Shown here piece by piece: positions 35,680 to 45,074 of a stretch of DNA of 45,074 bases. Numbering within the stretch: the first letter of the stretch is position 1; every line of letters begins with the position of its first letter. The position numbers and the translations under genes were made by a program. The notes below the pieces were generated by a model. The model was given only the letters and a program-made list of their open reading frames with translations. It did no database searches and was not told the DNA's origin. This stretch comes from Tulasnella sp. 424. Lineage: Eukaryota > Basidiomycota > Agaricomycetes > Cantharellales > Tulasnellaceae. The stretch spans positions 1-45,074 of the forward strand of contig WSUB01000252.1 in NCBI GenBank assembly GCA_019633425.1, given 5' to 3'.

Positions 35680-36094
35680 GGGCCGATCACGTTCAGAAGT
35701 CCTTCTGCATGCGAGACCCATGATCCGATGTACAATCAGAATCATGCGGCTTAGGTTACTCTGAGGGCTTGAGACACATCGGTGGTCTACCGATGGATAG
35801 CGCACTTGACTGCCTAACGAGGTCTCGCTCCAGTCACACACGTTTATTCAGCGCACAGAGAGAAATGGTACACATGATTCGCGCATATACGGTAACCTAG
35901 ACATATCGAAACGACTCGGGAGAATGTTAACAAAAAGCAAAGCTAGTCCGGCTGAAAGAGAAAAGTCCGCTACGACGCCAGTCCAAGTATTTCAAAAACA
36001 TCAAGAACATTTCCGGAGTCCTGAGTGGACGGGTAGAGCTAGTTAAAGAACGACAGCTAACGCCGTCCTGTTGTGCCTTGTCTTTGCTTTGCTA
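35680..36094 (+). repeat. CFEM 3'-flank repeat F3, copy C
   Basis: Third copy of the CFEM 3' flank ('gatccgatgtacaatcagaat', 'gaggtctcgctccagtcac', 'acgtttattcagcgcac'). Confidence 0.8.
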
Positions 36095-36851
36095 TTAGTA
36101 ACCAAAGCTGGACGAGACATCAACACCCTATACGAAGCACGTCGTTAGTCAACAGAACCGGTTAATGCTGGAAAATGGGGTCCATACAACGGCCCTGCAG
36201 TAAGCCTCGGTAACGCATTTAGAAGTCTTGAAGTCTTCGCCAGAGCAAGAGTTCTTAAAGCACTTTGCAGCCGACTCAACGAAATTGCGGTCGCTACACC
36301 AACATACGCCGTCATTACTGGGACAATTAGTTGGAGCATTCTGCAAGCAGGAAAACCCGCAGTCTGTGAAGGAATGTAAAGATCATCGTTCAACCCCAGC
36401 CCGTTTTACTCGATGTCTGGCGTACTTACCTGGCAAAGGGTTTTGGGGATCAACACCCTACATGTGAAAGCTGGGTCAGTTAGGGTTGCCTCATTGAAGG
36501 ACTGGAACGACGAACGGCTGCCTTGCAATACGCTGCACTAGCCTCAGCAGCTTTATTAGCATCCTCAGAGCTGCAGGTGTTGTCGACACAAGTAGCGACC
36601 GCCGTGATGTACTGGACGTTCAGGCAGAGGCAAGCGGTGTCGTCGGATTTGCAAGGACTAGTGTCGGCCTTGGCGGCGCATTCCTTCGCGCAGGCTGTTG
36701 TATCCAGCGAGTGAGCAAATGTCAGAGGATGAAATAGGTGATCAGTTGAAATCGAAAACTTACAAGGAACTTCAATGTCGTTATGACGTCTGAAGACGGA
36801 AGCGGCGGAGACAAGTGAAGCGGCGAAGAGGATGACAACAGAGAAACGCAT
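36095..36851 (-). CDS. Secreted protein with two CFEM domains, gene C
   Basis: Exons 36764-36851, 36516-36694, 36430-36457, 36188-36363 and 36095-36127 sum to 504 bases (167 aa), one codon shorter than gene A in CFEM 2. The signal peptide is MRFSVVILFAASLVSAAS. CFEM 1 has CAKEC, SPC, CLC, TC, TC and YC. CFEM 2 has CGFSC, TNC, CWC, KC, SC, KC and YC; the central CxC is CWC rather than CLC. Exon-intron layout is the same as gene A, with every intron at the same phase, and the unusual GTTCGT donor is kept. Frame conservation together with many substitutions relative to A suggests selection for function. The tail GVDVSSSFGY has no GPI signal. Confidence 0.85.
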
Positions 36852-36899
36852 TGTGTAGGTGTATCAAGGGAAGTAGCTTGATTCGACGAGGAATTAGAG

Positions 36900-37560
36900 A
36901 AGATGAACAAGGAGATGCGGCTAGAAGATCACTGGGGTGCAGAGCTGCTGAAGACGACCAGATGACGCTGCGATGGTTGATATTAATACCTCGACACAAC
37001 CTATGCAAAGCAAGAAAGGCTTGGCATTGGCAGTTCAAGGTATGTTCAATGCACGAGGACTACAGAAGATTGCCCAGGTGACATTTAGGAATGTACAAAT
37101 GGGGATCACCCGTCTAGAGGCTCCAAAGCCACTGCACTGCTCGCAGTCTACTGTGCAAGCCGCAAATGGTAAAGTTCCACCGAGAAATAGTTGACCTTGT
37201 CTTTACTGCATCACATCGTGCTGTTACCTCGAGTACTCGCCTGTGCTACGGAGCCGCGTAAGAGTGCCAAGACGAAGTTGGACCGCATAGGTTTGCATCG
37301 ACTCCCCTCAAGGATTGCATTCAAATCCCATACCTTGGAACCACTAATGTCTCGAGAATTGGTTCTTTTCGGCGAAGCACGACCACTTACCGCTCTGTTG
37401 GTTCGACTAAGTTAGTATCCATAGCTGGACTGTGGATGGCATTCCCCGCTTTGCGGTGGTGCCCTCTGGCAACAAACTTAGTCGGTCTATTGCATGAGTG
37501 CAAAGGTGGATCTCAAACGGTTTCTAGACTTAAAGGGCTCTCCGATTAACCAAGGCCGAA
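36900..37560 (+). repeat. CFEM 5'-flank repeat F5, copy C
   Basis: Copy of the CFEM upstream flank ('aatacctcgacacaacctatg', 'gaagattgcccaggtgacattta', 'ggagccgcgtaagagtgccaag'), extending to about 37560 with the 'gcatgagtgcaaa' block. Confidence 0.8.
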
Positions 37561-37849
37561 AGTCCGAGAGTTTGTGAACTTCCTTGGAATAACCGCCCGG
37601 GTGAGCTCGCAGCTTGCTCTTGGCGTCCGGAGGCCTTCATGACGAACCCCCATGCCATCCGTAGCCTATGACACATGCAAAGAGCCAGCAAAGAGCCAAG
37701 ACCTAGTGCTGAACCTTTTGCACACATCGAGGACTGACGGTCGTCCTGCTCCCATCGGCCAAATCATTCAACGGGGAACCCCCTCCCCGGTGGCAATGGG
37801 CGAACCTCAAATTTGGAATGCCATCTCGATTCAAGCTCTATTACTACTT

Positions 37850-38250
37850 CTAAGGCTTGGGACACGTTCTAAACATAGTCTTTACTGCATCACATTATGT
37901 TGCTATCCTCGAATACTCGCCTGTGCTTCGGAGTCACGTAAGAGTGCCAAGACGATGGAGTATAGGAGTTTTAACCAACTGCGTTCGAGAATTACATTCA
38001 AACCCCACACCTCGGTGCCACTGCCATCTCGGGGCACTTGAATAGAGGGCTCTTTCGGCGTTATACGGCTGTTTGCCTTCTTTCCAGTTAGACTAACTTG
38101 GCATCCTCAGCTGGACCGTGGAACGGCGTTCCCAGCTCCTGTGGCCTTTCCTAGTCACATGCCCAAGTTGGCCAATCGTATGAGTGCAAAAGATGGATCT
38201 CTAGAGGTTTTTGGACTTGGAGGACTCTCCAATTAGCCTAGCGCCGAAGT
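37850..38250 (+). repeat. CFEM 5'-flank repeat F5, orphan copy D
   Basis: The distal part of the CFEM upstream flank ('tttactgcatcacattatgttgctat', 'cgcctgtgcttcggagtcacgtaagagtgccaag') recurs here, but no CFEM gene lies to its left in the corresponding place. This points to a fourth unit that has lost its gene. DNA between copies C and D (37560-37850) shows no element I recognise. Confidence 0.75.
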
Positions 38251-38880
38251 GTCTATCCTGTGAACCCCCTTACAAAACAGGTTCGTCATCCTCCTCCCAT
38301 TGGCCAATTTGATTTAACGAGAGCTCCCCCGCCGGGGGGGGCAATGGTCAAGCCTCGAGATTGGAATGCTCTCTCGATCCCAGCCTATATTTATTCCTAA
38401 GGCCAGTAAAAAGACGTCCTAAAGAATGTTTTTCCTCCGGGATTTTAACTTGAGCTGAAGATCGAGCAACCTTTACCCCGGGTACGGATGTCAGTGTGCG
38501 TCCGTGGACTCCCATCCTACGTGAACTCACTCGGGGTCGAAGTCAATATTCACAGTGGAGGGAACAGGACTTCAAAGAAAGCGGTACACGATATCCGCCG
38601 TAGATCTAGAGTCTTAACCTGCGCGTCGACTTTCCATAAGCCCAGAGGTAAGTGAGTTGGCGCTGAAGTGCTGACTAAACGTCATTTCATGCTAAACTGG
38701 GGATGTAGCGGACGAGAGGAGTGGGGCGATGGGACAAGACGGAGTGCACACTGAACACTTCTACTGCACAGTCTTGGCGCCGTTCGCACCGGTCCCTGGA
38801 TAATATCACTCGCTATGTGGCTTACGGGTCCGGTCCCTGGATAATATCACTCGCCCGGTGGCTTGCAGTGCACGTGGGCC
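38180..38880 (+). repeat. Gag-upstream repeat G5, copy 3
   Basis: Partner of 33720-34400; it leads into gag-like copy 3. It contains a recent 41-base tandem duplication (see separate entry) absent from copy 2. Confidence 0.82.
38789..38870 (+). repeat. 41-bp tandem duplication
   Basis: Two adjacent units start 'ccggtccctggataatatca' at 38789 and 38830. The equivalent place in G5 copy 2 (about 34360) has only one unit, so this is local and recent. Confidence 0.88.
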
Positions 38881-38935
38881 CCTTCTCCCCGAGTCTTCCG
38901 TCTACCTACCTACCATCGCGCCTCTGCCAGTCCTA

Positions 38936-40286
38936 ATGGCCTCTCACTGTCTGTTTTACGGTTATTATCGGGATAGTCTGGCCTTCATATCAGGAGTAGA
39001 AGCATTGCCTCCTCGGAATTCCGAATCCGTGGTGAAATCCACCCACAATTGGGATACGTTGGCCGCCGACTGGGCAGCAGCTCACTTCGTCGGGGATGCT
39101 CTGCGGTGGTACGAAGGACTTGACGCTGCTACACAAGAGAGCTGGGCGTCATTGAGAGCAGGCCTTCTGGCAAAGTTCGGCCCGAACGAGGACGACTCGA
39201 GCGACGACGATGAATACGATGATTTCAGGTACTTATGAAAGCTGCCTCCCGGCGGTGGTTACCAAGGCTTACCTTCCCCTTTAGTGGGTGTAAAAAATCT
39301 TGCGTAGGGATGAGGCCCTCTCCGCCTCCCCGGGCCTTAAGCCTTCGGACGATAAAAGAGGTTTGGTTATCTTTCCGAGCTCTCGGCTAAAGCTGAAACT
39401 GGTATTATAGGGACAGGATGGTAGCGGTGATTCAACTGGAGATATCACGAAAACACCTGGCAGAGAAGTAAGTTCTGATTGAGGAGCCTCAAGTCTTGCT
39501 GATAACAAACACCACTGGAAGATCACCACGTCGACGAGCGAAACATACACGGCCACCATCCAAATGTCCTTGATAAAAAAGCTATCAAGAGCATCTCACA
39601 TTGGTCGTCTAACGCTACGTGTAGGTCCTGGCACCAAGGCTCGGGCCAACGCTACTAATAAAGCCGCCTGGCACTTCTAGCCATCCCTCGTGTCGCACTT
39701 TATCATAGATCTGGTACCATCCACGCCTTCGTGTCATTGCATTGGTTGGCATCCAATTGAAATCCAGCTACCTCCACCTGGCGACACGGAACATTCAAAG
39801 TACTGTATCAAAGAGCCTATCCCGGTCAAAACTGATCAGCTGAAATAGTTGGCACCCATATATCATTAAAGTTTGACGAGTCCATTGACTTCCCCTATTC
39901 TAGTGTACGGTTCGGTTTCCGTCTCACGGAGAGTCCCGCCCCAAACGAGAAGACGTATCTCCAACTTCATTGGAAGCGTTCGTCCCGTCTTCCTAACAAG
40001 TCGCTGTTTAAGATATTAATGCGCCTCGATTTACATGCCACCAGATAATTCGTTCGGTTATAGTATCCCACCGAGCACATACGATTGGAAGCCGGATCCT
40101 CTTCGTTCAAGCTCGCCATCGGAAACGATCTTCGCGTCTTTCGGGTCATACATGTGCTATGGCTTAGGGCTTAAGCCAGGAGTTCTGATCCAGTCAAGTC
40201 TTATCAACACATCTAGCTTAACCTGGCACGATGAACGTCCCCAAATTGTAGTCGAGTGGCGGATTCGCGGTTTGGCGGCTGAATAG
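38936..40286 (+). CDS. Gag-like repeated gene family, copy 3 (best preserved)
   Basis: Exon 1 (38936-39228) encodes about 97 aa with HFVGDALRWYEGLDAATQES and an acidic Asp-rich tail (DDSSDDDEYDDFR). Proposed exon 2 begins after the AG near 39284 (SGCKKSCVGMRPSPPPRALS...TIKE); next GQDGSGDSTGDITKTPGRE (39411-39467), then IHGHHPNVLDKKAIKSISHW (from about 39547). Further on come HPIEIQLPP and EPIPVKTDQL (39748-39845), and a final block from 40035 (DNSFGY, YDWKPDP, LGLKPGV, DERPQIVVEW). The introns sit where the other copies have them. The middle joins (39600-39700) are not resolved and may hold a frameshift. The RWYE..D..TQ.SW..LR motif is gag-like, but no other retroelement domain is near, so this is a host-borne family of unknown role. 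Confidence 0.55.
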
Positions 40287-40639
40287 TATCCAGACTGCCC
40301 AGATGTTTTCCCGGTCGTCATACGTAACTGGTCATAAATGTCGGATAATCGCACTTGATATTGTATCCTAACTGTTTCTAGCATCGCCAGTCGAGAGCGC
40401 AACTTCGGGATATAGAATGTCCAGCAACTGAACTGTTTGGGTGGTATAGGGTTTATTGTGCTACCAAGGATCACCACCGGGAACGTGCTCCACGTCGGAT
40501 GCCTTAATATCTTCGGCCTGCCACCTTTTTAACTGGCTCTAAACACTATACAAACAAAAAAGTGCTTCACTCTCGGCTGCCCAGTGGGGATGCTTCTAGG
40601 CCTCAAATGTGTCGAGGTTATTTTACTTATAAACCTTCA

Positions 40640-40780
40640 AAACAATCCCGACTTCCCACATACGTCTTCTTTTTGGCTTCGTGACGGCGCGTCGGAGTCT
40701 AAATTCGTAAAGTAGTGACATTACGGTCACGTACCCTTTTTGAGAGTCGTGTACGGACAGCTCAGGGGGTATCGCAAATA
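40640..40780 (+). repeat. Diverged direct repeat T, copy 1
   Basis: Landmarks 'ccgacttcc', 'tggcttc', 'gcgcgtcggagtcta', 'gtgacattacggtcac' and 'cagctcaggg' recur in the same order at 44800-44940. The two copies lie about 4.15 kb apart in direct orientation and bracket the coiled-coil gene. Confidence 0.65.
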
Positions 40781-41076
40781 TTATGTTTAGTTTGACCATT
40801 GGAGGACGCAATTAGTTCCCACATTGCCTCCTTTCTCTATTCTTTCAACCACCTCTCTACAACCCCGTACGGACGCTTTCGGCTTTGTGTGTGATTGCGG
40901 GCCTCGAACGCGAACTCTCACCATTGGGTGTACCCAATTGGAGGCAGTGTCTGCCCACCTGCCCCCGACCAGCGAAGCTTCCTCATCTTGCTCCCTGCGA
41001 ACCTCTTGCATCGATGTCTCTTCGGCATAGTAGATATGGCTCATGATTGAAAGGCGCTTCGTTCCATCACAATCGA

Positions 41077-41110
41077 CGACAGGGGAGATGACCTAAGGTG
41101 ACCCCTGTCG
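41077..41110. repeat. 9-bp perfect inverted repeat
   Basis: Arms 'cgacagggg' (41077-41085) and 'cccctgtcg' (41102-41110) enclose 16 bases containing 'gatgacctaa'. The same 'ggatgacctaa' string occurs just past repeat T copy 2 (about 45006-45015), so the match between the two ends may continue beyond T. Confidence 0.7.
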
Positions 41111-41516
41111 GTGGACGATAGACGTCAAGTGTTTTGACTGCCGCCCCTTCATTTCGTCTAAACGCTTACAATCTCGTGACTTCTTTATGAGGCATCGAGA
41201 TCCTCAGCCTCATCTTCCGCATTGTCCTGTCGAAACTTACCGTCGATCGTGTCCGTTTCCTTCAGCGACCTGTGACAGGGCTTGGCCAAGGCGGATTCTA
41301 AGCGTGTTGCTGTGTTCTCCGCTGCATCTCGTTTATCCACGTATCCTGGGCTGTAACATCGCATGACCTCAATATATCGCGTCCTAATCCATGTCGATGA
41401 TGACCATAGACCATGGGTAACACTTGTCGGTCGGTACGCTGCACTGGAGTTTTCCGGAAATGGAAGGTGTGAGAGAGTTAGGGTCCAATCAGAAGTTGCT
41501 TTCCAGTCCGATCAAC

Positions 41517-44087
41517 ATGAAATTCCTCAAGCCTAAATCTCCTGCCTCAGAATCGTCAGCCCCCAACGAACGACCCGCAGTAGGCTTCGAATTGTATCCG
41601 AGCGACAATGAGACCTGCATTTGCTCCCGTTGCTTACTTGAGCCCGCCGTTTACTTAAGTGCCTTCGTCACTCGTTCACGTCGCCAGCACGTCCCATCTC
41701 TCCCCACCGCTACCTCTCCCCAAGTCCCTAAAGAACCGAGCTCTTCAGACGCTCTACGGTCTTTGCTACCAAGCCCACCATCCACTCGTCGTTTCTTGCC
41801 TCTGGGTCGCTGCATAGCTTCCCATTCCCCGTAACCCAGTCACCCCCCGCCCGTTGAATGCTCCAGCCCTCGTTGGCCGGCCTAATTCTGCTACCGTACT
41901 CTTTGGCACTTCTATTAACATCTCTCGTGTGTGTCTCCCGAACCGCGAGTCGGTAACGTCGGCTGATCGTTTCGTAATGCTATCATAGGTGACCGCCCTG
42001 ATCATGCTGCCACAGTCGCGTCCATCAAAAATGACCGACAGTACACGCTCCATCCGTAGGGTATGTCCGAGGCTCTCTAGTGTTATGCTCGCCAGTGCTC
42101 ACTCTCCGCTGTTAATACTACCGTCGTGCAATCGTCTCAGACTGAAGGTGATCTCCGCACCCCTCAGGACTCCAACAACGTCGACACCATCATCACTTCA
42201 CGCGATGGACACGACGGCGAGCGCCGCGCCGCTTATGTTTATCAAAATAAACCGGTCACGAAGCCAAACGATGGCACTAGACGGGCTAGCGTGAGTAATT
42301 TCGATAAGAGATGTCGGATAGAGGCTCACTTGGTTGTTTCTAGTTGGGCCCTCGCCCACTCATACTGGGAACGTACCAAATCACTACCCCAAGGCCCACT
42401 ACTTCCCCAGGAGTGAGTAACCGCTCCGATCTCGCTCCGTCGGCCGGTATTGATTGTCTCTCACACATTTCTTGAAATCTTAGTCCCGCCCTCAATCGTC
42501 CTCATCCCGAGTCCCTCGCAACCCCACGGTTGCTTCCGCTCGCTGGTCTTCGTATACGAGCCCCCTCACGCCGCTTTCCCAACTCTCGCCTTCTCCAGCC
42601 TCGGATGAAGTCGAGAGTCTGAAGACTCAACTGGCCGCGAGCGAAGCGTTCGTGAAGCAGCTTACCAAGGAGAAGTTTGAGGCGGTGGACACCTCTCGGG
42701 AGCTATGGCTCGAAATCAAGGGTCTTCTCGAGGAGCATGCTCAGTGTTTGGAGGAGAGAAGAGTGCTGATGGGAAAGCTGGGGCTTCTTGACGAAGCCGA
42801 AGCTACCCCGGGGCTTTTGCCCTCATCTGAAGGAGTCGGGTTTGCCGGATCAAACCAGACTCTTCCACAGACGCACCCACCACTTCTCTCGCCAATCGAC
42901 ACCACTCGGAGTCACCGCAACCTCGAGACTGAAGTTACAGTCGGTCAACCGGCGGCTTCAGGCTGCGCCCGTTCAGAGCCGTTGGTTAGCGAGGTAGACG
43001 TCACAGATGACGACGAAACCCTCGCCCGCATCGGATCCATCTTCCTCGCTTTGACACCCGTGGATGATCGTGATGGTTGCAACACTCCATCGCCCAGCAG
43101 CATCTCGACGCCTTCCTACTCTTCACGCTCAACTCCGCTCCCACCCCCGAGAGCCCATCGTCGGTCTCGTCAGCGCGGAAACGCGTTTGTTCCATTCATT
43201 CTTCCGGACGTCGAACACGCAACACCCCTCTCCGGTCCCGTTCTTCGGCCATCTCTCAATGCGCTCGCACCTTCACCTGCCCGTTTCGTCTCGGCCCGGG
43301 CTGAAGTTCCCCGTCCCCAACTAGATTTGATTGACCTGGCGTCACGAACAGTTGGGAGCGATCCATGCCCTGAATTTCCTGGGCGTCGAGATCTGAACGA
43401 CCGTGCTAAGTCATTTGTGAAGGAAGCAAACGCCGCGGCGGCTGCAGGCAGTCGGTGCGTAGCCTGCCTGGCAAACACTGCTCAAAACATACTGACATCA
43501 TTTCTCATCCAGGCCTTCATTCAACCTTGCCACAGGAGTCGAATTACATGCCGCGATGGCTCGGGTGTCGGCGTCGACTGCGCGGCCCAGGTTGGCATCA
43601 GAGTTTAAGAAATGGCCGCGGGGCATTTCTGAACCGCAAATCCAAATAGAGCCCATCGATCCCTTGCGGGAGTCCGGATTTGCCGCACTAGTGAGATCCG
43701 AGCGTAAGAGGCCAATACCCCAGCTTAGGGCTCGAGGCTTTATGCCCTGTTCGTGAGTCACTTTAAATTTGCATCGTGGTCATGGCGTCTCTCGTTCCCA
43801 GAACTGAGACGAATTGCTTGTTTAGCTCTCCGCTTACCAATCCTCCGCTCGTCAATCCGTCCGAGAACCCGGAAGAAGAGCAAAACAGGACGGAGATTAG
43901 TCAAGCCGAACCAGCCTCCGCACCCGCAGGACGGGGCGGAGCACCTCTTGAAGAGGAGGCTGAGTTAAATTGCTTGTCGAGCTCTCCGCTCGTTAACCCG
44001 CCTGAGAACGCGAAACAAGGGCAATCCAAGAAGAGAAGGCAGCTCGGGAAGCTCTTCAAGCGAGTTAAGTCTTGGATCTGTAAGTGA
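41517..44087 (+). CDS. Uncharacterised Ser/Pro-rich coiled-coil protein with basic C terminus
   Basis: The 3' part is firm: exons 42096-42290, 42344-42412, 42484-43454, 43513-43752 and 43802-44087 keep one frame over 587 codons with GT-AG introns. The 5' part is not; an ATG at 41517 (MKFLKPKSPASESS) is a candidate start. Features in order: a Ser/Pro-rich region, a predicted coiled coil around SLKTQLAASEAFVKQLTKEK through EEHAQCLEERRVLMGKL, a long Ser/Pro-rich disordered stretch, then two copies of a short motif (ETNCLFSSPLTNPP and ELNCLSSSPLVNPP). It ends in a Lys/Arg-rich tail (KKRRQLGKLFKRVKSW) that could bind nucleic acid or membrane, or be a nuclear signal. I do not recognise the family. 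It is bracketed by repeat T. Confidence 0.6.
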
Positions 44088-44799
44088 CTGTTCCATCTTC
44101 GACGACTCTATAAATTGTTAATTGCGTTCTTTTCGTGCACAGCACGCAGCGCGCGACTTGTTCCCTAGACCTCCGACTCTCGCCCGCTCGCTTTCGTCGT
44201 TTTACATTTCTCCTAGCCCTCGCTTGGTTTGTTGCCGTTGCTCGACCTCTGTCCATTTCTTTCCTCACGACCGCTGTGGTCGCTGTACTTCATATCCCCT
44301 GATGACCTGTATCTGTTCTGCTATCGAGTCCATTTGTATCTGTCTCTCTCGTGTTGTGCTATCGGTTCCCCTCTATTCTTTCTCTCGTGCTGTACTTTCT
44401 AGCTGTGCTGGATATTTATTCGCGGTCTCGGAACAATTCCTGGTTCATAACATCACGACGCATTACGGTGGACTGTTCCCTTCGCTCTATGGTGTACTAG
44501 AAGGCCTTCGGAAAGGGGACCATCGAACACATAGGATCATTAAGAAATACCGCAGTATTGTATAACGAAACCAATTGATTGGAACCCGCGCTGTGTCCGT
44601 TGACCTTTGGGATGTCCTCACCAAATATGTGGTTTCAAGCCTGGCATCTGGAGTGACTGGTTGGCAGTCAAGACTATCGTCATTGCTTCTTCATCTAACT
44701 AGTGCCAAGTACTTCTTACGGTGTCCACAGCCTAGAAGTTCATTCCGGTGCCGGGTGATCCCGGGTATAAGTACCTTTCAGCCCCAATACACGCCCCAA

Positions 44800-44940
44800 C
44801 GAATAACCTTGTCCCGACTTCCTCGTGGCTTCTTTTCTTTCCCTTTGGATCCATGTCAGCGCGTCGGAATCTAGATTTTCAGAGTGGACCAAAGTGACAT
44901 TACGATCACCCACCCTTTCGGGTCGACAGTTCAGGGAGCG
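44800..44940 (+). repeat. Diverged direct repeat T, copy 2
   Basis: Partner of 40640-40780 ('cccgacttcc', 'gtggcttc', 'gcgcgtcggaatcta', 'gtgacattacgatcac', 'cagttcaggg'). Confidence 0.65.
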
Positions 44941-44950
44941 GTGGTAATGC

Positions 44951-44976
44951 GAGGACTCACGGCAGAGTGAGTCCTC
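44951..44976. repeat. Perfect 10-bp inverted repeat (hairpin)
   Basis: Arms 'gaggactcac' (44951-44960) and 'gtgagtcctc' (44967-44976) are fully complementary around a 6-base loop. It lies just outside repeat T copy 2. It could be an element end, a cruciform, or part of a 3' RNA structure. Confidence 0.85.
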
Positions 44977-45074
44977 CGGCTCGCGGACTTAAGGGGGATG
45001 CGTGGGATGACCTAACTGGTCACCTTTCACCACCATCCCCGCTTGTCCATCCGCGCATAGCGACTTCTTTTGTC

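Larger units (their letters stand above)
40287..41516. other. Intergenic right of the array, with repeat T copy 1 and an inverted repeat
   Basis: About 1.2 kb without a supported gene. It contains repeat T copy 1 (about 40640-40780), a short 'gtgacattacggtcac' palindrome-like motif, and a 9-bp perfect inverted repeat at 41077-41110. Confidence 0.45.
44088..45074. other. 3' flank of the coiled-coil gene and right edge
   Basis: No supported gene. A 147-codon open stretch (44122-44565) is Cys/Ser/Leu-rich without recognisable motifs and is probably UTR or chance. Repeat T copy 2 and a perfect hairpin lie near the right edge. Confidence 0.45.

Noticed and set aside
27854..40286. Complete LTR retrotransposon based on the gag-like motif
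   Set aside because: No reverse transcriptase, integrase, protease, primer-binding site or matching LTR pair was found; the gag-like genes contain conserved introns.
27854..40286. CRISPR-like or satellite array explanation for the repeats
   Set aside because: Repeat blocks are hundreds of bases long, ordered, and contain genes; there are no short regular direct repeats with spacers.
44122..44565. 147-codon open frame downstream of the coiled-coil gene
   Set aside because: Low-complexity Ser/Cys/Leu content, no motif, and its position suggests 3' UTR or chance.

Overview
The window is nuclear DNA of a filamentous fungus. Genes are densely interrupted by GT-AG introns of about 40 to 85 bases. 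They include KRE6/SKN1-, ELP4-, TIM8- and UBE2O-type genes, and several have very short exons (19, 21, 28, 33 and 36 bases). This is the usual look of an Agaricomycete. The repeated gag-like family on the right resembles families I associate with Rhizoctonia/Ceratobasidium; that placement is inference from memory, not a search result. Where exon models are given, the spliced lengths were summed by hand and are multiples of three.

Left part (1-11.6 kb), conserved single-copy genes: 3' end of a KRE6/SKN1 glucan-synthesis gene (+), a mitochondrial-type 2-methylisocitrate lyase (-), TIM8 (-) divergent from an XRCC2-like RAD51 paralogue (+), a C2H2-like zinc-finger protein (-), and Elongator subunit ELP4 (-).

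Middle (11.6-18 kb), rearranged: about 640 bp spanning the first codons of ELP4, the intergenic DNA and the 3' end of a 2-oxoglutarate/Fe(II) oxygenase gene is present twice in direct orientation. One copy (11.57-12.22 kb) ends in a broken oxygenase fragment. The other (15.73-16.39 kb) begins with a broken ELP4 fragment and ends in the intact oxygenase. Between them lie 3.5 kb with a membrane-anchored coiled-coil gene. A second, older direct repeat flanks the intact oxygenase gene.

18-27.4 kb, conserved genes, all +: S-adenosylhomocysteine hydrolase (13 exons), a UBE2O-type giant E2 (11 exons) and a membrane-anchored heparinase II/III-like polysaccharide lyase (5 exons).

27.8-40.3 kb, a tandem segmental array. 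Each unit pairs a gag-like gene (+) with one or two small secreted double-CFEM genes (-), joined by conserved spacers. Two CFEM genes are intact (167-168 aa) and one is a pseudogene; the gag-like genes are in varying decay. Inside each CFEM gene an exon pair is itself duplicated. This array is the most accessory and most interesting part of the window.

40.3-45.07 kb: a Ser/Pro-rich coiled-coil gene (+) with a basic C terminus, bracketed by diverged direct repeats and short perfect inverted repeats.

I saw no convincing tRNA, rRNA, CRISPR array or complete autonomous transposon.
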